A stretch of 64,000 nucleotides of DNA, from assembly GCA_003991915.1 (NCBI GenBank), contig RQTK01001085.1, positions 82,390 through 146,389 on the forward strand. Direction: 5' to 3'. A program made the position numbers and the translations under genes. Shown piece by piece: positions 14,640-27,400 of this stretch (the stretch's first letter is position 1; each line of letters starts with the position of its first letter). The notes below the pieces were generated by a model. It was not told the origin of the DNA, did not search any database, and saw only the letters and a list, made by a program, of their open reading frames with translations. This stretch comes from Elysia chlorotica (lineage: Eukaryota > Mollusca > Gastropoda > Plakobranchidae).

Positions 14640-14957
14640 ACCATCCAAACAATCAACCAACCAACCAACCAACCAACCAACCAACCAACCAACCAACCAA
14701 CCAACCAATTAACCAACCAACCAACCAACCAACCAACTATCCAACCAACCAACCAACCAACCAACCAACCAACCAACCAACCAACCAACCAACCAACCAA
14801 CCAACCAACCAACCAACCAATAAACAACCAACCAACCAACCAACCATCGATGAATCAATTAACTAACCAAATAATCGAGTGATCAACCACCTAACCAACC
14901 ACCCAACCCACCAACCAATGAACCAACCAACCAACCAACCAACCAACCAACCAACAA
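14640..14957. repeat. CCAA tetranucleotide array
   Basis: Long AACC/CCAA run in sulfotransferase intron 1, ending about 15 bp from the donor of exon 1 at 14973. Confidence 0.95.
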
Positions 14958-15159
14958 GAAACACAAACAAACCTGACTTGGGGTAAGAGCATAGCATGAT
15001 GTCATCCTCACGCAGTGGTAAAGCGGCCAGGTTTTCCACGGTTGCCCGGACATAGTCTGTGGCCATGTATCGGCCGTTGGCGGCCCTGATGAGCTCCATG
15101 GTCCGGCCCGCCGCGTCCGGCACAAGCTGGGCATCGCTGCTGGACATGGCTCAGCTGGC

Positions 15160-16320
15160 ACCTGCCTGGAACATGCGGGACAACGACAAAGCAGAATGAT
15201 GTTATTGTTACCCTGGAAGTAACAGGACATCGACAAAGCAGAATGATGTTATTGTTACCCTGGAACATGCGGGACAACGACAAAGCAGAATGATGTTATT
15301 GTTACCCTGGAAGAAACAGGACAACGACAAGGCAGAATGATGTAATTGTTACCCTGGAAGAAACAGGACAACGACAAAGCAGAATGATGTTATTGTTACC
15401 CTGGAAGAAACAGGACAACGACAAAGCAGAATGATGTTATTGTTACCCTGGAAGAAACAGGACAACGACAAAGCAGAATGATGTTATTGTTACCCTGGAA
15501 GAAACAGGACAACGACAAAGCAGAATGATGTTATTGTTACCCTGGAAGAAACAGGACAACGACAAAGCAGAATGATGTTATTGTTACCCTGGAAGAAACA
15601 GGACAACGACAAAGCAGAATGATGTTATTGTTACCCTGGGACGAATAGGTTCAAAGCAGAATGATGTTATTGTTACCCTGGGACGAATAGGTTCAAAGCA
15701 GATTGATGTTATTGTTACCCTGGGACGAATAGGTTCAAAGCAGAATGATGTTATTGTTACCCTGGGACGAATAGGTTCAAAGCAGAATGATGTAATTGTT
15801 ACCCTGGAACAAACAGGACAACGACAAAGCAGAATGATGTTATTGTTACCCTGGGACGAATAGGTTCAAAGCAGAATGATGTAATTGTTACCCTGGGACG
15901 AATAGGTTCAAAGCAGAATGATGTTATTGTTACCCTGGGACGAATAGGTTCAAAGCAGAATGATGTAATTGTTACCCTGGGACGAATAGCTTCAAAGCAG
16001 AATGATGTTATTGTTACCCTGGGACGAATAGGTTCAAAGCAGATTGATGTTATTGTTACCCTGGGACGAATAGGTTCAAAGCAGATTGATGTACGAGTAA
16101 CTGTTACCCTGGGACGAATAGGTTCAAAGCAGATTGATGTTATTGTTACCCTGGGACGAATAGGTTCAAAGCAGATTGATGTTATTGTTACCCTGGGACG
16201 AATAGGTTCAAAACAGAATGTTGTAATTGTTACCCTGGGACGAATAGGTTCAAAGCAGAATGATGTACTTGTTACACTGGAACGAATAGGTCCAAAGAAG
16301 AATGATGTAAGAAGAATTGA
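15160..16320. repeat. Minisatellite with 47-bp and 42-bp units
   Basis: About 25 tandem units share the core CAAAGCAGAATGATGTTATT followed by GTTACCCTGG. The first third, next to the sulfotransferase, has 47-bp units with GAAGAAACAGGACAACGA; the rest has 42-bp units with GACGAATAGGTT, plus one 47-type unit inside (about 15806-15850). On the minus strand each unit reads a pyrimidine tract, CCAG, then GGTAAC. The array begins about 20-30 bp from the first sulfotransferase coding exon. Confidence 0.95.
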
Positions 16321-16339
16321 TATAAACAAAAAGTAAGGC

Positions 16340-16830
16340 GGAGGGGGCAGCTAGCTTAGGATTAAGTGGCAGAGCGTTGGTTGGGTTTCCGTTGAGGAAG
16401 TATAGTACCCGACTCGATTCTATTGGGCCGCGCAAGTGGACATGTCTCAGCTTTAAAATAGAATGATGTTCATAACAAAGCTTATGTGAGGAAAAAACAA
16501 TCCTCCAGCTATGCGACAAGAATCTTAGCAATCGTCTGCACCACTACACTGCCTCTATGTGGCATCGCACAAAATAATCAGATTTTAAACGTAGGACCCG
16601 TCCAGTTAAGGGGGGGGGGGGGGAGCTGGCTGAGGCTTAAGTGTGAAGCTTTGGGCTTCTGTTCAGGAGGTACCTCACGCGTTCCCATGCCCAAGACGGG
16701 GCAAATTTCTTCCTCGTATTCCGTCAGATACTTGCTGGGTCGGTTTCAGTATAATGTGACCGCTTGGACACAAGCCTTAGCATCCTGGCTCTCTCACTAG
16801 CTGTGTGGCAGCATGTAAAATTGTTTTTTC
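16340..16830 (+). mobile_element. SINE head fragment followed by a second, nearly complete SINE
   Basis: 16340-16475 resembles the head (GGGGCAGCTAGCTTAGGATT). About 16560-16830 includes GACCCGTCCAG of one copy, a G-run, then a new head and TGCTGGGTCGGTTTCAGTAT, AATGTGACCGCT and GCTGTGTGGCAGCATGTAAA. Both are diverged. Confidence 0.6.
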
Positions 16831-17124
16831 TTGTTGTTTTTTAGTTTTGTTTTGTTGACACAATAAATACGATGCCGTTAATACAAAGTTTAACTAATCT
16901 TGGACCTCAAGTTTATAACCTGTTGTAGCATTATTTTTAAAGCTAAAGGCTAATGTACAATGGATCTGAAAACTAATGTGTTTTATAAACTCATGTGCCC
17001 TTAACTTGATACAGCCAAATTTCCTCCCTAGGTAATATTTGTCTGATTTGGTTGCGACACTGGAATTGCACCGGCATTTATCTCCTCGTTTTAGTAATGC
17101 CACTATTTTCAGTGATGTTTTTAC

Positions 17125-17424
17125 TTTTGCTGTTGCTATTGGCAGTGCTTTTAACGCTTCTGCTGCTACTTCTATTACTGCTGCTGCTGCTGTTACTACT
17201 ACTACTACTACTATTTTCCTTCGTGGAAAATAGTGGTATATATTGGTGTTAAGTGTGCGGGTGATTTGATAGCATTTGTGGATGAGCTATCCTTTTTATT
17301 TTTAACCTTTTGAGCATTCTTTTAGGGATAGAGCTAAGAAGTGAGATCATTATTTTCCCTATGATAAATGTAATAATATTATTAGGTCTACCAGTATTAC
17401 TACTACTGCTGCTGCTTTTGCTAT

Positions 17425-17459
<35 letters not shown>

Positions 17460-17460
17460 T

Positions 17461-17491
<31 letters not shown>

Positions 17492-17580
17492 GCTACTGCT
17501 ACTACTACTACGGCTACGACTACTACTACGACGACTACTATCACTACATCTTCTGCTACTATTACTTCTACTATTTCTAC
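17125..17580. repeat. CTG/CTA trinucleotide arrays
   Basis: Two blocks, about 17150-17215 and 17395-17575. The stretch 16830-18300 otherwise shows no gene. Confidence 0.85.
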
Positions 17581-18304
17581 AATTTCTTATGATAATGAAA
17601 AAGCGTATAGGTCTATTGTTGGAAGATCCGAAAAAACTCCTTTTATTATCTATATAACAATACTATGAGATAAAAAAAATAAAACAAGAAAACATTATTG
17701 TTTTAGAATATCATAAACACAGTGATTAAAATTGCAATAGGTTCACAGAGGAAAACGCCAAGACTCGTGAAAAGCGATATGTATTACAACACTTACGCGG
17801 AACATCATTCCTATTGAAGGAAACTTAGTGAGAATGCTACCAGCATCATGTAAACACAGCTCTGCAACTCGATTAACCACTGACAGAACGTCCAACTTAC
17901 TACTAAGCCGTACTTACTTAACTTATCCTGGAAATGACTGGAATACCAGATTCGTCTCGTTCTATCAGAGTTGGCTTGTTGTGGGTCACACGCCTTTCTG
18001 CGGTGATGAATGGTCAGGCTCTCTCTCACAAATGGAAGCCGGTGCCACACGGCCCAGACCTATATTGTTCCAGAGCTGTTGCCATTTCACTGTTATCTCC
18101 GCAATTACGTATTTGGCTAAAGTTAGACGAAGAGAAGGAAGGCACTGGTTTTTGAGTATTTTGTTTTGTTTACTTTAATTTGTGCTGTATTTTTTTTTTG
18201 TTTCCTGTAAATGAGAGTTGACAAAAATCATATGAATTTTTTTTGCCGTAAAGTCGGGCTGTTTAATGGAAGCCCATTTTTTTGTGGCAATTGTCGTTTT
18301 TTTA

Positions 18305-18407
<103 letters not shown>

Positions 18408-18891
18408 ATTGTAGTAATCGAGGCTTTCTCCCTTTCCCATCCATGCCTCTGCTATGTCAATCTGTTGCCTCTGGTCTCCTCTTTCTGCATATAAGTTATG
18501 TAATCCTTACTTAAATACAAGTATATAGCTTCACAAAGTTCCACATTCTCTATCTCTCGATCATTAGTAATAGAGTTCAATAGGGTAACCAATATATTAC
18601 CAGTCAATGCTTCCTATTTCCAATATAACAGGAACATATCTCTTTTTTCTCCATATCTCTTCGTTGCTAATACATTACTATTGTCCGTTCGATGTCTGAG
18701 ACCGTTCGAGCTGCCTATATAATTAGCCTTTTGAAGTTAAATATTTTTTTTAGCTAAAAGTGCCATAAAATGCATTATAATCAATGCACCTTTTGACGAA
18801 CCCTTGGCGTCTGTTGAACACCCGTGGACATCTCCACGTCTTCAACTCAGTATTTGAGAAGTGGGCAGTGCATTATACAACTGAGGTGCTG

Positions 18892-19434
18892 TCCTGTTCA
18901 TGGATGGCTGGATCGGCTGTTACAGGTGGCGTCTTGTTCATTGATGCCTGGCATGAACAGGACGCCACCTGCACCAACTGATCCAGCCATCCATGAACAG
19001 GACGCCACCTGCACCAACTGATCCAGCCATCCATGAACAGGACGCCACCTGCACCAACTGATCCAGCCATCCATGAACAGGACGCCACCTGCACCAACTG
19101 ATCCAGCCATCCATGAACAGGACGCCACCTGCACCAACTGATCCAGCCATCCATGAACAGGACGCCACCTGCACCAACTGATCCAGCCATCCATGAACAG
19201 GACGCCACCTCCTGTTCATGGATGGCTGGATCAGTTGGTGCAGGTGGCGTCCTGTTCATGGATGGCTGGATCAGTTGGTGGCGTCCTGTTCATGGATGGC
19301 TGGATCAGTTGGTGCAGGTGGCGTCCTGTTCATGGATGGCTGGATCAGTTGGTGCAGGTGGCGTCCTGTTCATGGATGGCTGGATCAGTTGGTGGCGTCC
19401 TGTTCATGGATGCCTGTATCTGTTGGGGCAGGTG
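18892..19434. repeat. Tandem 40-bp repeats in two opposed blocks (large inverted repeat)
   Basis: The 40-bp unit GACGCCACCTGCACCAACTG plus ATCCAGCCATCCATGAACAG starts at 18961, 19001, 19041, 19081, 19121, 19161 and 19201 (the last cut short). From 19211 the reverse complement (CCTGTTCATGGATGGCTGGA...) repeats about six times to 19434; two of these units are 34 bp, lacking CAGGTG. One or two units of the second orientation also precede the block at 18892-18946. The junction near 19210 has no spacer. Confidence 0.95.
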
Positions 19435-22334
19435 AAAGGTCTACTCTGTGATAGACACCGCTAGAGCCATTCATGTATAACTTGGATTAAAGATCTGCAC
19501 TTTTTTCTATAGTATGCAACCTTTCTCCTAAAAATGATGGGATTATTTAGTTTGCTTGACCAAGATCACAGAAATAGCACGTCCTGACAGACAGAATAAA
19601 GATCTCACATCAAGGCTCGAGGAAGCTGCAGAGGTCTCACAGAGGAAGAACTGTGGCGCGCAACGGACAAATGTTAGTACGTCAGTTTCACAATCATTGA
19701 TTTTATTGCATCAGTCTGTTGTCCGTCCCTTTCGTTAATTGCGCTAAACGGCAGAATGATATTACATCCTCCAATGCGTGGTATTAATATTGGTGTGTTC
19801 TCTCTGGTGTTTGCTTTCTATGCGCGATCACTTTAAACGTCTCCAACTGTACAGGTTGGGTTCTGTAATCAAAATATTTATATAAAATAGTTACCGTTTC
19901 TGTTTTATTGCACTTGATCCTGGGGCGTGAAAAGAACGTTTACTTTCAGTGAAATCTAAACCATAATTATAACACCGACTAAGAAGATCATAGAATGCCA
20001 TTACTTGTTCCTTTCTCAATTAATCCATCAACCATCACACAACCAATAGCCAGAATAGCCATGATGACGGTGCGAGTAACAAGCCTGGTCTATTTGCATT
20101 AGGCTATTGCTATTAAAACTTCTAGTGGCCCTCCTTCCATGAACAATCCTGAAGCTGTTCTATTACCTTCATTCCTGATCAAATATTTCGTTGAATTTCG
20201 TGATATCTCAGTACCCGCAACATCCATTTTCTACCAATACTGTTAATAGTTTTTTTTTTCCAAATCAGGAAGTTTACACGATATGCATAATATAGACTGC
20301 CTAAATCTATTCAAAGTTTAGATGAGAAATGTCTCTTAATTTTTAAACCAGTCGGATCCTCTGGTAAATTTGGGTAAGTTTTACTCTTGTTTCTTTAGGG
20401 TGCTATTCTTTCCAAAACCAAATCCCTGAGACTAAAACAGGAGTGGCCCTGTTGTAGTATATTCAGATGCAAATGTCTCCTTTCTGCGCGAACTATTTAG
20501 AGTGTGTCCCTTTCTTTAAATCTAAGTGAAATGTGCCCTCCGTTCAAATCTTAGCAAAGTTGGGCGAAAATTACTTGCCATTCGGTCGTCATCATACCTA
20601 CCAGCCTCTAGTAAAGTTTGGATCAGATATTTCCTTATATTTAGTTGCTTGATAGAATCGATGTAAATCTCTTGCTTTGCCGAAGGGCTTAGAACATTTG
20701 GATATTTATATTATTCTTGATGTACACTATGTGCTAGTGCGTTAGAAACGCCGTTAAAGTGGTCAATCTATTTTCTTCTTGGGAGTCTATTTCCAAACGT
20801 TGACTGTCCACCCTTATCCCTCTCTGGTGATTTGTTCTCCAGCAAAGATGTTACGACAGATAAGCCTCGGTCGGCCAGTCGATGATGCCACTAACTAATG
20901 ATCAAGAACCTTGAGGCTCGAGGTCTGAGTTTAGCGGGCCGAATCTCAACTGATGCCTCTCTTTCCCGTAGCAGATTCTTCGGGAAACCAAGAGGAACTA
21001 AAAGTAACCTGAGAAACCAAATATCGTTGAGGTCTTGGCTGTCTGAAGGATACATGTACATGGCAGTATTCTTAAAACGAATCTCTCCTGTTGTGGCTTT
21101 TCGCTTTCTCTTCTAAAATCTGCGTGAACGCTTTGGAGTTTTTCTTTGCGAATTTCTTCATAGTACAATGTATAAGACTATAAGCTAGAATCTCGTTGCT
21201 GGCTACCTAGCTCTTCTGGTTTTGACTGGTCCACTTTCATTTGCCTGATTACAAAATGCTTTTCATGAATGAGATCCAACAAGTGCTGGCTTATCGGCTA
21301 ATTAGCGCTCCCTTATCTTTGTCCCAAGAACATGCTGACATGTCTTCTTACCGTTGAACATTGCAATTTTAAAATCTCCATTATTTTTAAATTGATCGGA
21401 CCATTATCTTTTTTTCACCTAAAAACGTACATCCTGTGTTGCCTCATTACAACGATAACAAGATTCATTAATGGCCTTATCTTATCAATTGCTCTTTCCG
21501 TGGTGCTGTAGAATGCACCTACTAAGTGAATGGGTGTGGTTAGAGTAGATTTACCTTCTCTTGTTTCCGTCAAGGAGAATGGGTGGCACAGATTGGACAG
21601 CGGTTCGATTTTCGCACGAGCCTTTTTTTTTATTTTTTATAATCTCCACGGTGGTCATTGACCAGACTTGTGTCTGCGGTCGCTTTTTTGTAGGTTTATT
21701 GACTTCTTTATTGAAGAGTAGTACTAGAAGCCTACAATTTAGATGTCCTTAATCTAGTTATGGTAGCTATGTTTCAACATCTACCGTTGTTGAGATTATG
21801 GAGGCGTGAAAACACAACTCATAAAGGCTGAAATATGTTGAAGAATACCTGTCGGCGTACAGTTATGGCACCACCACTAGAATTCTAGCTGATGATCTAG
21901 TGATATGTATAAAATAGTTTTGAAGCAAGGTGGTTAGCAATTCGCTCCCGACACATCGTCTAGTCAAGGATTCTAATCCACACAAAGTAGGATACTTTTT
22001 TCGGTAACGTTCACTTTTAACCTGCTCAGTTTCACCTACATATCTCTAATACTTTTAATTGTTACAGTGGTCTGCCTTTTCTAAAAACCGAGTTGGGTGA
22101 CTTTTTCAACAAGACTGTTGAGAAAATGTAAGTTTATAGTTCAGATGTTCAAAGGTAGCCATGTTTAAAAAATGCTTGAAATTACGCTCAGTTCATCTAA
22201 AATAAACAACAAAAAAGCAAAAAAAAAAAAAAAAACAACAACAAAAAAACAAAACAAAAACCCACCGTATAGGCCTGAAAAACGACACAAAAATTGACTA
22301 TATTATCAACCTGATCCCCTTTGATATAAGATGT

Positions 22335-22535
22335 AAAAGGCGCAATGACTCTTGGTCAGGGAGGTTCACGGTTCGAATCCCACTATCGGTCCTACATTTA
22401 TTTGTCCAAATTCGTCCCCAATTAGTTTTTTCTTCTTCTCCGTATTAAAAAAAGTTCTTTGAGTTGTCTCCTTTTTCTTTGTGGCAGCCTGTTTAACATG
22501 TCTAGTGTCAAGACTTTCTTATCTTGGTTCTCCCG
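22335..22535 (+). mobile_element. Diverged SINE copy
   Basis: B box CACGGTTCGAATCCCACTAT, CGTCCCCAATTAGTTTTTTC, TTTGTGGCAGCCTGTTTAAC and GTCTAGTGTCAAGAC in the family order, with the middle eroded. Confidence 0.65.
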
Positions 22536-23299
22536 TCCATTCACATCAGTGGATCTAGTTCAAAATATTTTGAACTGTATCCAATTCATAATATTTTGAA
22601 CTGTATACAAATTTAATATTGCACTTAACTGAATTGGTTTAAAAAGAAATATGATTATTTAATCATCTACAGATAATAATTAAAAAAGTGTAAAAAAAAA
22701 ATTAAAATAAAAACTCAACTACAGGAAGTTTCAGGTCAAAACCGATAAAAAAAAATTGCACGCAAAGTCTTCTGGCGATGTGATTGGCTGATTGCTTCGT
22801 AGAACCAACGATTTATGGGTCATGGTATTCTTTGACTTCCTGTCACAAACACACAAACATAAATATTTTCTGTGATAGTTCTTTCAACAGCCACGTAGAT
22901 TTACGTTGGCGGAGCGAATCTATCTCCTCCACAAACTTGCTTTATGCATGAAAATCGGCGTGTTTGATTACCGGCTAACTTTTCTAGACTGGCCGTAAAG
23001 CTGCTTCATGAATAACAAGTAGAGCAACAGGAACAATCGATCCTGCCCAATCAGTGTTATAAAGCTAAGGAATCATCTCCAGTCATCTTGTAGCGGTCCA
23101 ATCTAGACTCGTTCCGATTCGCTCTTTCAGTTCTATGTAAATTTGGTCCATAATTATGTTCTTCCTTGTCTTTTGTATTTTTTTAATATGAAAACATAAC
23201 ACTTTGCATTTCTAGTATAACCGTCAATATTAAATTGAGGATCAAAATTAGGATTCTGCAGATTTTCGAAAAGAACCCCCCCCCCCCACACACACACAA

Positions 23300-23521
<222 letters not shown>

Positions 23522-23639
23522 AAAACAGAAGAGGTACCAGAAACATATATTATCTAACTCACTAATATATTAAAAGTATTATGTAAAATTAGAACGAAAG
23601 GAAAAAAATAAAATAAACGGAGAGTCGAATTATACATAC

Positions 23640-24500
23640 GAAAACGGGCATACAGTGGACCTTCGCAAGACAGTTGGAGGATTTGGACTTTGCAGATGAC
23701 CTCTGTCTCCTCTCACATAGATACCAGGATGCACAGGCCAAACTGTCCAGGTTGGCAGGGGAAGCAGCAAAGACTGGCTTACAGATCAACATCCAAAAAA
23801 CAGAGGCCATGAGGATCAAAGAGAAACAAGTGAACCCTCTCCACTTAGAAGGAAAGAACATAAAGGAATTGGACAAGTTCACTTATCTGGGCAGCGTAGT
23901 TGACAAGCATGGGGTCACCGAAGAGGACATAAAGAGCCGCACCAACAAGGCAAGATTTGCATTTAACAGCCTCAGACTGATTTGGAACTCTTCAGCCCTT
24001 TCCATTCGTAACAAGTTAAGAATCTTCAATACAAATGTCAAGTCTGTTCTACTCTATTGATCAGAAACATGGCGAACCACCAAGACAAACACAACAAAGC
24101 TCCAGACCATCATCAACGGATGCCTTAAACACATACTTAAAGTCAGATGGCCCCAGACCATATCCAACGAGGAGCTGTGGAGACGCACAGAACAAACACC
24201 AATTGACATCCAAATTAAGAAAAGGAAGTGGGGTTGGATCGGCCATACTTTGAGAAAGCCCCCAACAGACATCACGAGGCAGAGTCTGAAATGGAACCCA
24301 CAGGGCAAGCGGAAAGTTGGACGACCTAAACAGACATGGCGAAGAAGTATGGAGACAGAGACTAGGAGTGCTGGCATGACATGGACTGAACTGAAGAGGG
24401 ATGCCCAAAACCGAGTCAGATGGAGAAGCGTTGCTTTGGCCATATGTTCCTCCGGGGACCCAGAGGCATAAGTCAAAGTTCTAACTTTCCATTGGACTTT
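23640..24500 (+). mobile_element. Non-LTR retrotransposon (LINE) 3' part: RT catalytic end and C-terminal domain
   Basis: One frame runs from GIQWTF through LDFADDLCLLSH (the FADD catalytic box) and GLQINIQKTEAMRI, LEGKNIKELDKFTYLGSVVD, to SETWRTTKTNTTKLQ, WGWIGHTLRKPPTDITRQ and GKRKVGRPKQTWRR, ending SSGDPEA. The only break seen is a TGA at 24058-24060, where related proteins read Gly in LLYGSETW, so the copy is young or lightly damaged over this part. The 5' half with endonuclease is absent, as expected from 5' truncation. It begins about 120 bp after a long AGT array. RTE-like by style; the clade is uncertain. Confidence 0.85.
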
Positions 24501-27164
24501 CATGGGTTAAAATTGGCTAATCGTTTAAACTTTAAATACATATTCAACTCCTCTAAGAATCAACGGACCTGAAGTTATGAGCCCTTAGTGACGAAAAAAA
24601 ATAATTTCCCTATCAATCTGGACAGCTTGATGCTTATTGATTTATAATTGTCTTTCAAACCTTAATATGCTATTGAAAAATTGAATAAAAATCAGAAAAT
24701 CAACGCAAAAAGCAAACAAATAATTAAAACGGAATGTATAAAAACAAATGTTCAACAAAAATTCCAAAATCTGTTTTCACATTTAGATAAACTTTATTCA
24801 AAATTATATACTCAACAGACATCAGGCAAGTTTAATTTGGGCAACTATGAAATTGGGGGGCTTAAATCCTGTTTGAATTTTGTTTTGTGTTTTAAAAAGT
24901 AAGGAATGGACGATCATTGCCAAACTATATTTAGAACAATTTTGACCTTCCCCATAGATTACAAAATGTGGGAGAAAAATCGAAAATATGCTTGAATCAA
25001 AAGCATGCACTACGAGTACAATATTTCTTACAATAACAATGCGGATTTCAGTATTAGCCTCTTTAAGTTCGGCCTGCATAATATTAACAGTTCTTAAAAA
25101 AACAAGGGCAGGCTGAATGTCACTTTTTTCAATCAACAAAATAAATCTGAAATGTGTTAATACATTGTAGTTTTCGTACCTTATATACTGTATACCCATG
25201 CCCTTTGGAAAAAAAATTGCATTAAGAATCACATTGTCTTAACTTAATTTTAATTCCCAATCCAAGGTCTGGAAAATTGCCTAACTTCTTAAAAATATAA
25301 GTTTTCAATGAATAAAACTCAGCACTACTGCAGAAAGCGCACTTATTATAATTCATATAAAAATTGAAGGGGAAAAAAAAGTATTTGAGAAAGGACATAA
25401 GCTTTACACATGTGAAAATCAACAAAGGGCAGGCTGAACAGACAATATCATCTAATACCAAATAAAATCACAATAAAATCATAGTTTGTAATGCCTCAAA
25501 AGAATTCAGAGGAGGTTTTAATTTTAATGCAATGTGTCTCTCTTATCCTTGATTATCTGAGTAAGTTTCAGATTTAAGTTAAAACACTCATGTTCAAAGG
25601 CTGGATAAGAGACAACTTATTTTTGTTCCGTGCTCTTTCATAGATAACGAAAGAAAAAAAAAAAAAAAGATTTAATCTAGATTGCTAAGTAAAGCCAGGG
25701 AAACTAAGCAATAAAACGTTATCCATGTATAAAATTAACTCTAAAAAATATATCACAAAGTATTAACTGTGCTTTTGTAGAAATATAAGAAAAGGCAGTC
25801 TATAGAATAATAGATAATGGTATATTAACTGTACTTAAAATGAAATTTCTGTACTTTTTTTTTGAGAGGAGATGTGATTTGAATAGAGAACATTTTTTGT
25901 TGTTGTCATAGAAAGTATTTTGATGGAATTGTGTGCAATAAACGTTCGTTTTGAAATGAACATATTCATCTGAAGAAAAATGATGAATATAGATGAATCA
26001 CATTGGAGGTGATCATGATATTTTATTATAATATTAATTATTGTAAAAGCAACAACCCGCGGTGTTAAAAAAATACAAAGACTAATATTTAAAATGGAGA
26101 ACATGTTATTTAAGCAGAGATAACACTGAAGGTAGTTTATAGGTATCGAGTAATTACACAATAATATTTATATATATTTGAAGCTATGTGACAAATGCAG
26201 ATGGATTCATATTCATTTTTAAAAGGTATTATATAAATGGAAGATCTTTGTGCATCAAAAGGAAAAAATAAATATGATCACCCCTATAAATATTCTAAAG
26301 AAAAAGGTAGGGTGAGGGTGGGGGTAGCACAGTTGTACCCCATCTTACTACAGAGGATAAGTTGTTACTGTAATTATACACAACGTATCTCTATTCAAAG
26401 TTTTCAGTTGTGAGAACCAATTTACCTCTTAAAATATGACTTTTCACATAATAGCCTCATAGGATAAACCAGGGGAAAGATAGTTTCTTTTATATTTAGC
26501 ATAATAAAATATATGGGGTTTTTGGGGGGACACATGCCAATAATTTCTCGACACCAATTCTGAGTGAAGAAGTAAATATTTGTTTGATGAGAGTGAACAG
26601 TGCATTGTCACAGCATTACTGATACTATTTTGTGAAACAAATTGTGGAGGTGACTTTATATTTCTGGAGTCAATTTAAGTAATTCCTAGGATGTGCAACG
26701 TGCATTGAGAGCATAAATAAGAAAGACATAAAAAAAAATTGAATTATCATGATTTGGCACAGTAAAAAATTTAGATTGTTAACATATGTGGATTCTCTAT
26801 CATATTCTTACTCCAGTGACATTCCCATTTATGGACCATAGTTTTTTTCTGGTACATTGATAAGAATGTAGCCACTGAGAAAAAAAAATTAAATAAAAAA
26901 AGCGAGCCAAATGACAGGATTAAAAAGGCAAGATTGGCGGAAAGAATAATGAATATTGTTGGATGAATATTAATAATCTAATACACATGCAGGTACTACC
27001 TAGGGAAAGGTTTAAAAAAAATTCATCTAAAATCTAATGCAGAAGTGATCTTAACATAAACACCTGATGCAATGCTAGTAATTTATTTTTCAGGAAAAGA
27101 GCCAAAACTTCAGACATGCCTCCTGCAAAAGGAATAGAATTTGACCTTGTGTTTGTAGGTCAAA

Positions 27165-27400
27165 TTTCAGTGAATGAGTGGGGTGATTTCCCAATGTCCA
27201 ATGTCAGTAGCAAGGTTGTACTGTGGACGGGTCTAAAGACTAATTTCTGACAATTTAAGTACTGCCACATATAGACAAAGCAGGGATACCGGGACTATTG
27301 TCTCGTCCAGCCACATTATGGCAAGACCCAACCCAACAAGAAGAGGAGGAAATCGGGCAAATAAATTATGTGCGATTGTGAATTTCAAACCAGGGACATT
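27165..27400 (-). mobile_element. Diverged SINE copy, minus orientation
   Basis: On the plus strand the order is reversed and complemented: GTACTGTGGACGGGTCTAAA, TACTGCCACATATAGACAA, GGCAAGACCCAACCCAACAA, then a weak head ending in CAAACCAGGGAC. Confidence 0.65.

Noticed and set aside
14528-14866. Frame with NQPT repeats and the opposite VGWL frame
   Set aside because: Translation of the CCAA microsatellite.
15799-16329. Minus-strand 176-codon frame with a FEPIRPRVTITSFC 14-residue repeat
   Set aside because: The 42-bp unit is a multiple of three, so any open unit stays open; the same array has 47-bp units that break the frame.
18951-19434. CRISPR-like regular repeats
   Set aside because: There are no unique spacers; the units abut and are tandem, and the genome is eukaryotic.
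18873-19464. Open frames with repeated HGWLDQLVQVASCSWMAGSV on both strands
   Set aside because: A by-product of the 40-bp inverted tandem array; overlapping frames on both strands are equally open.
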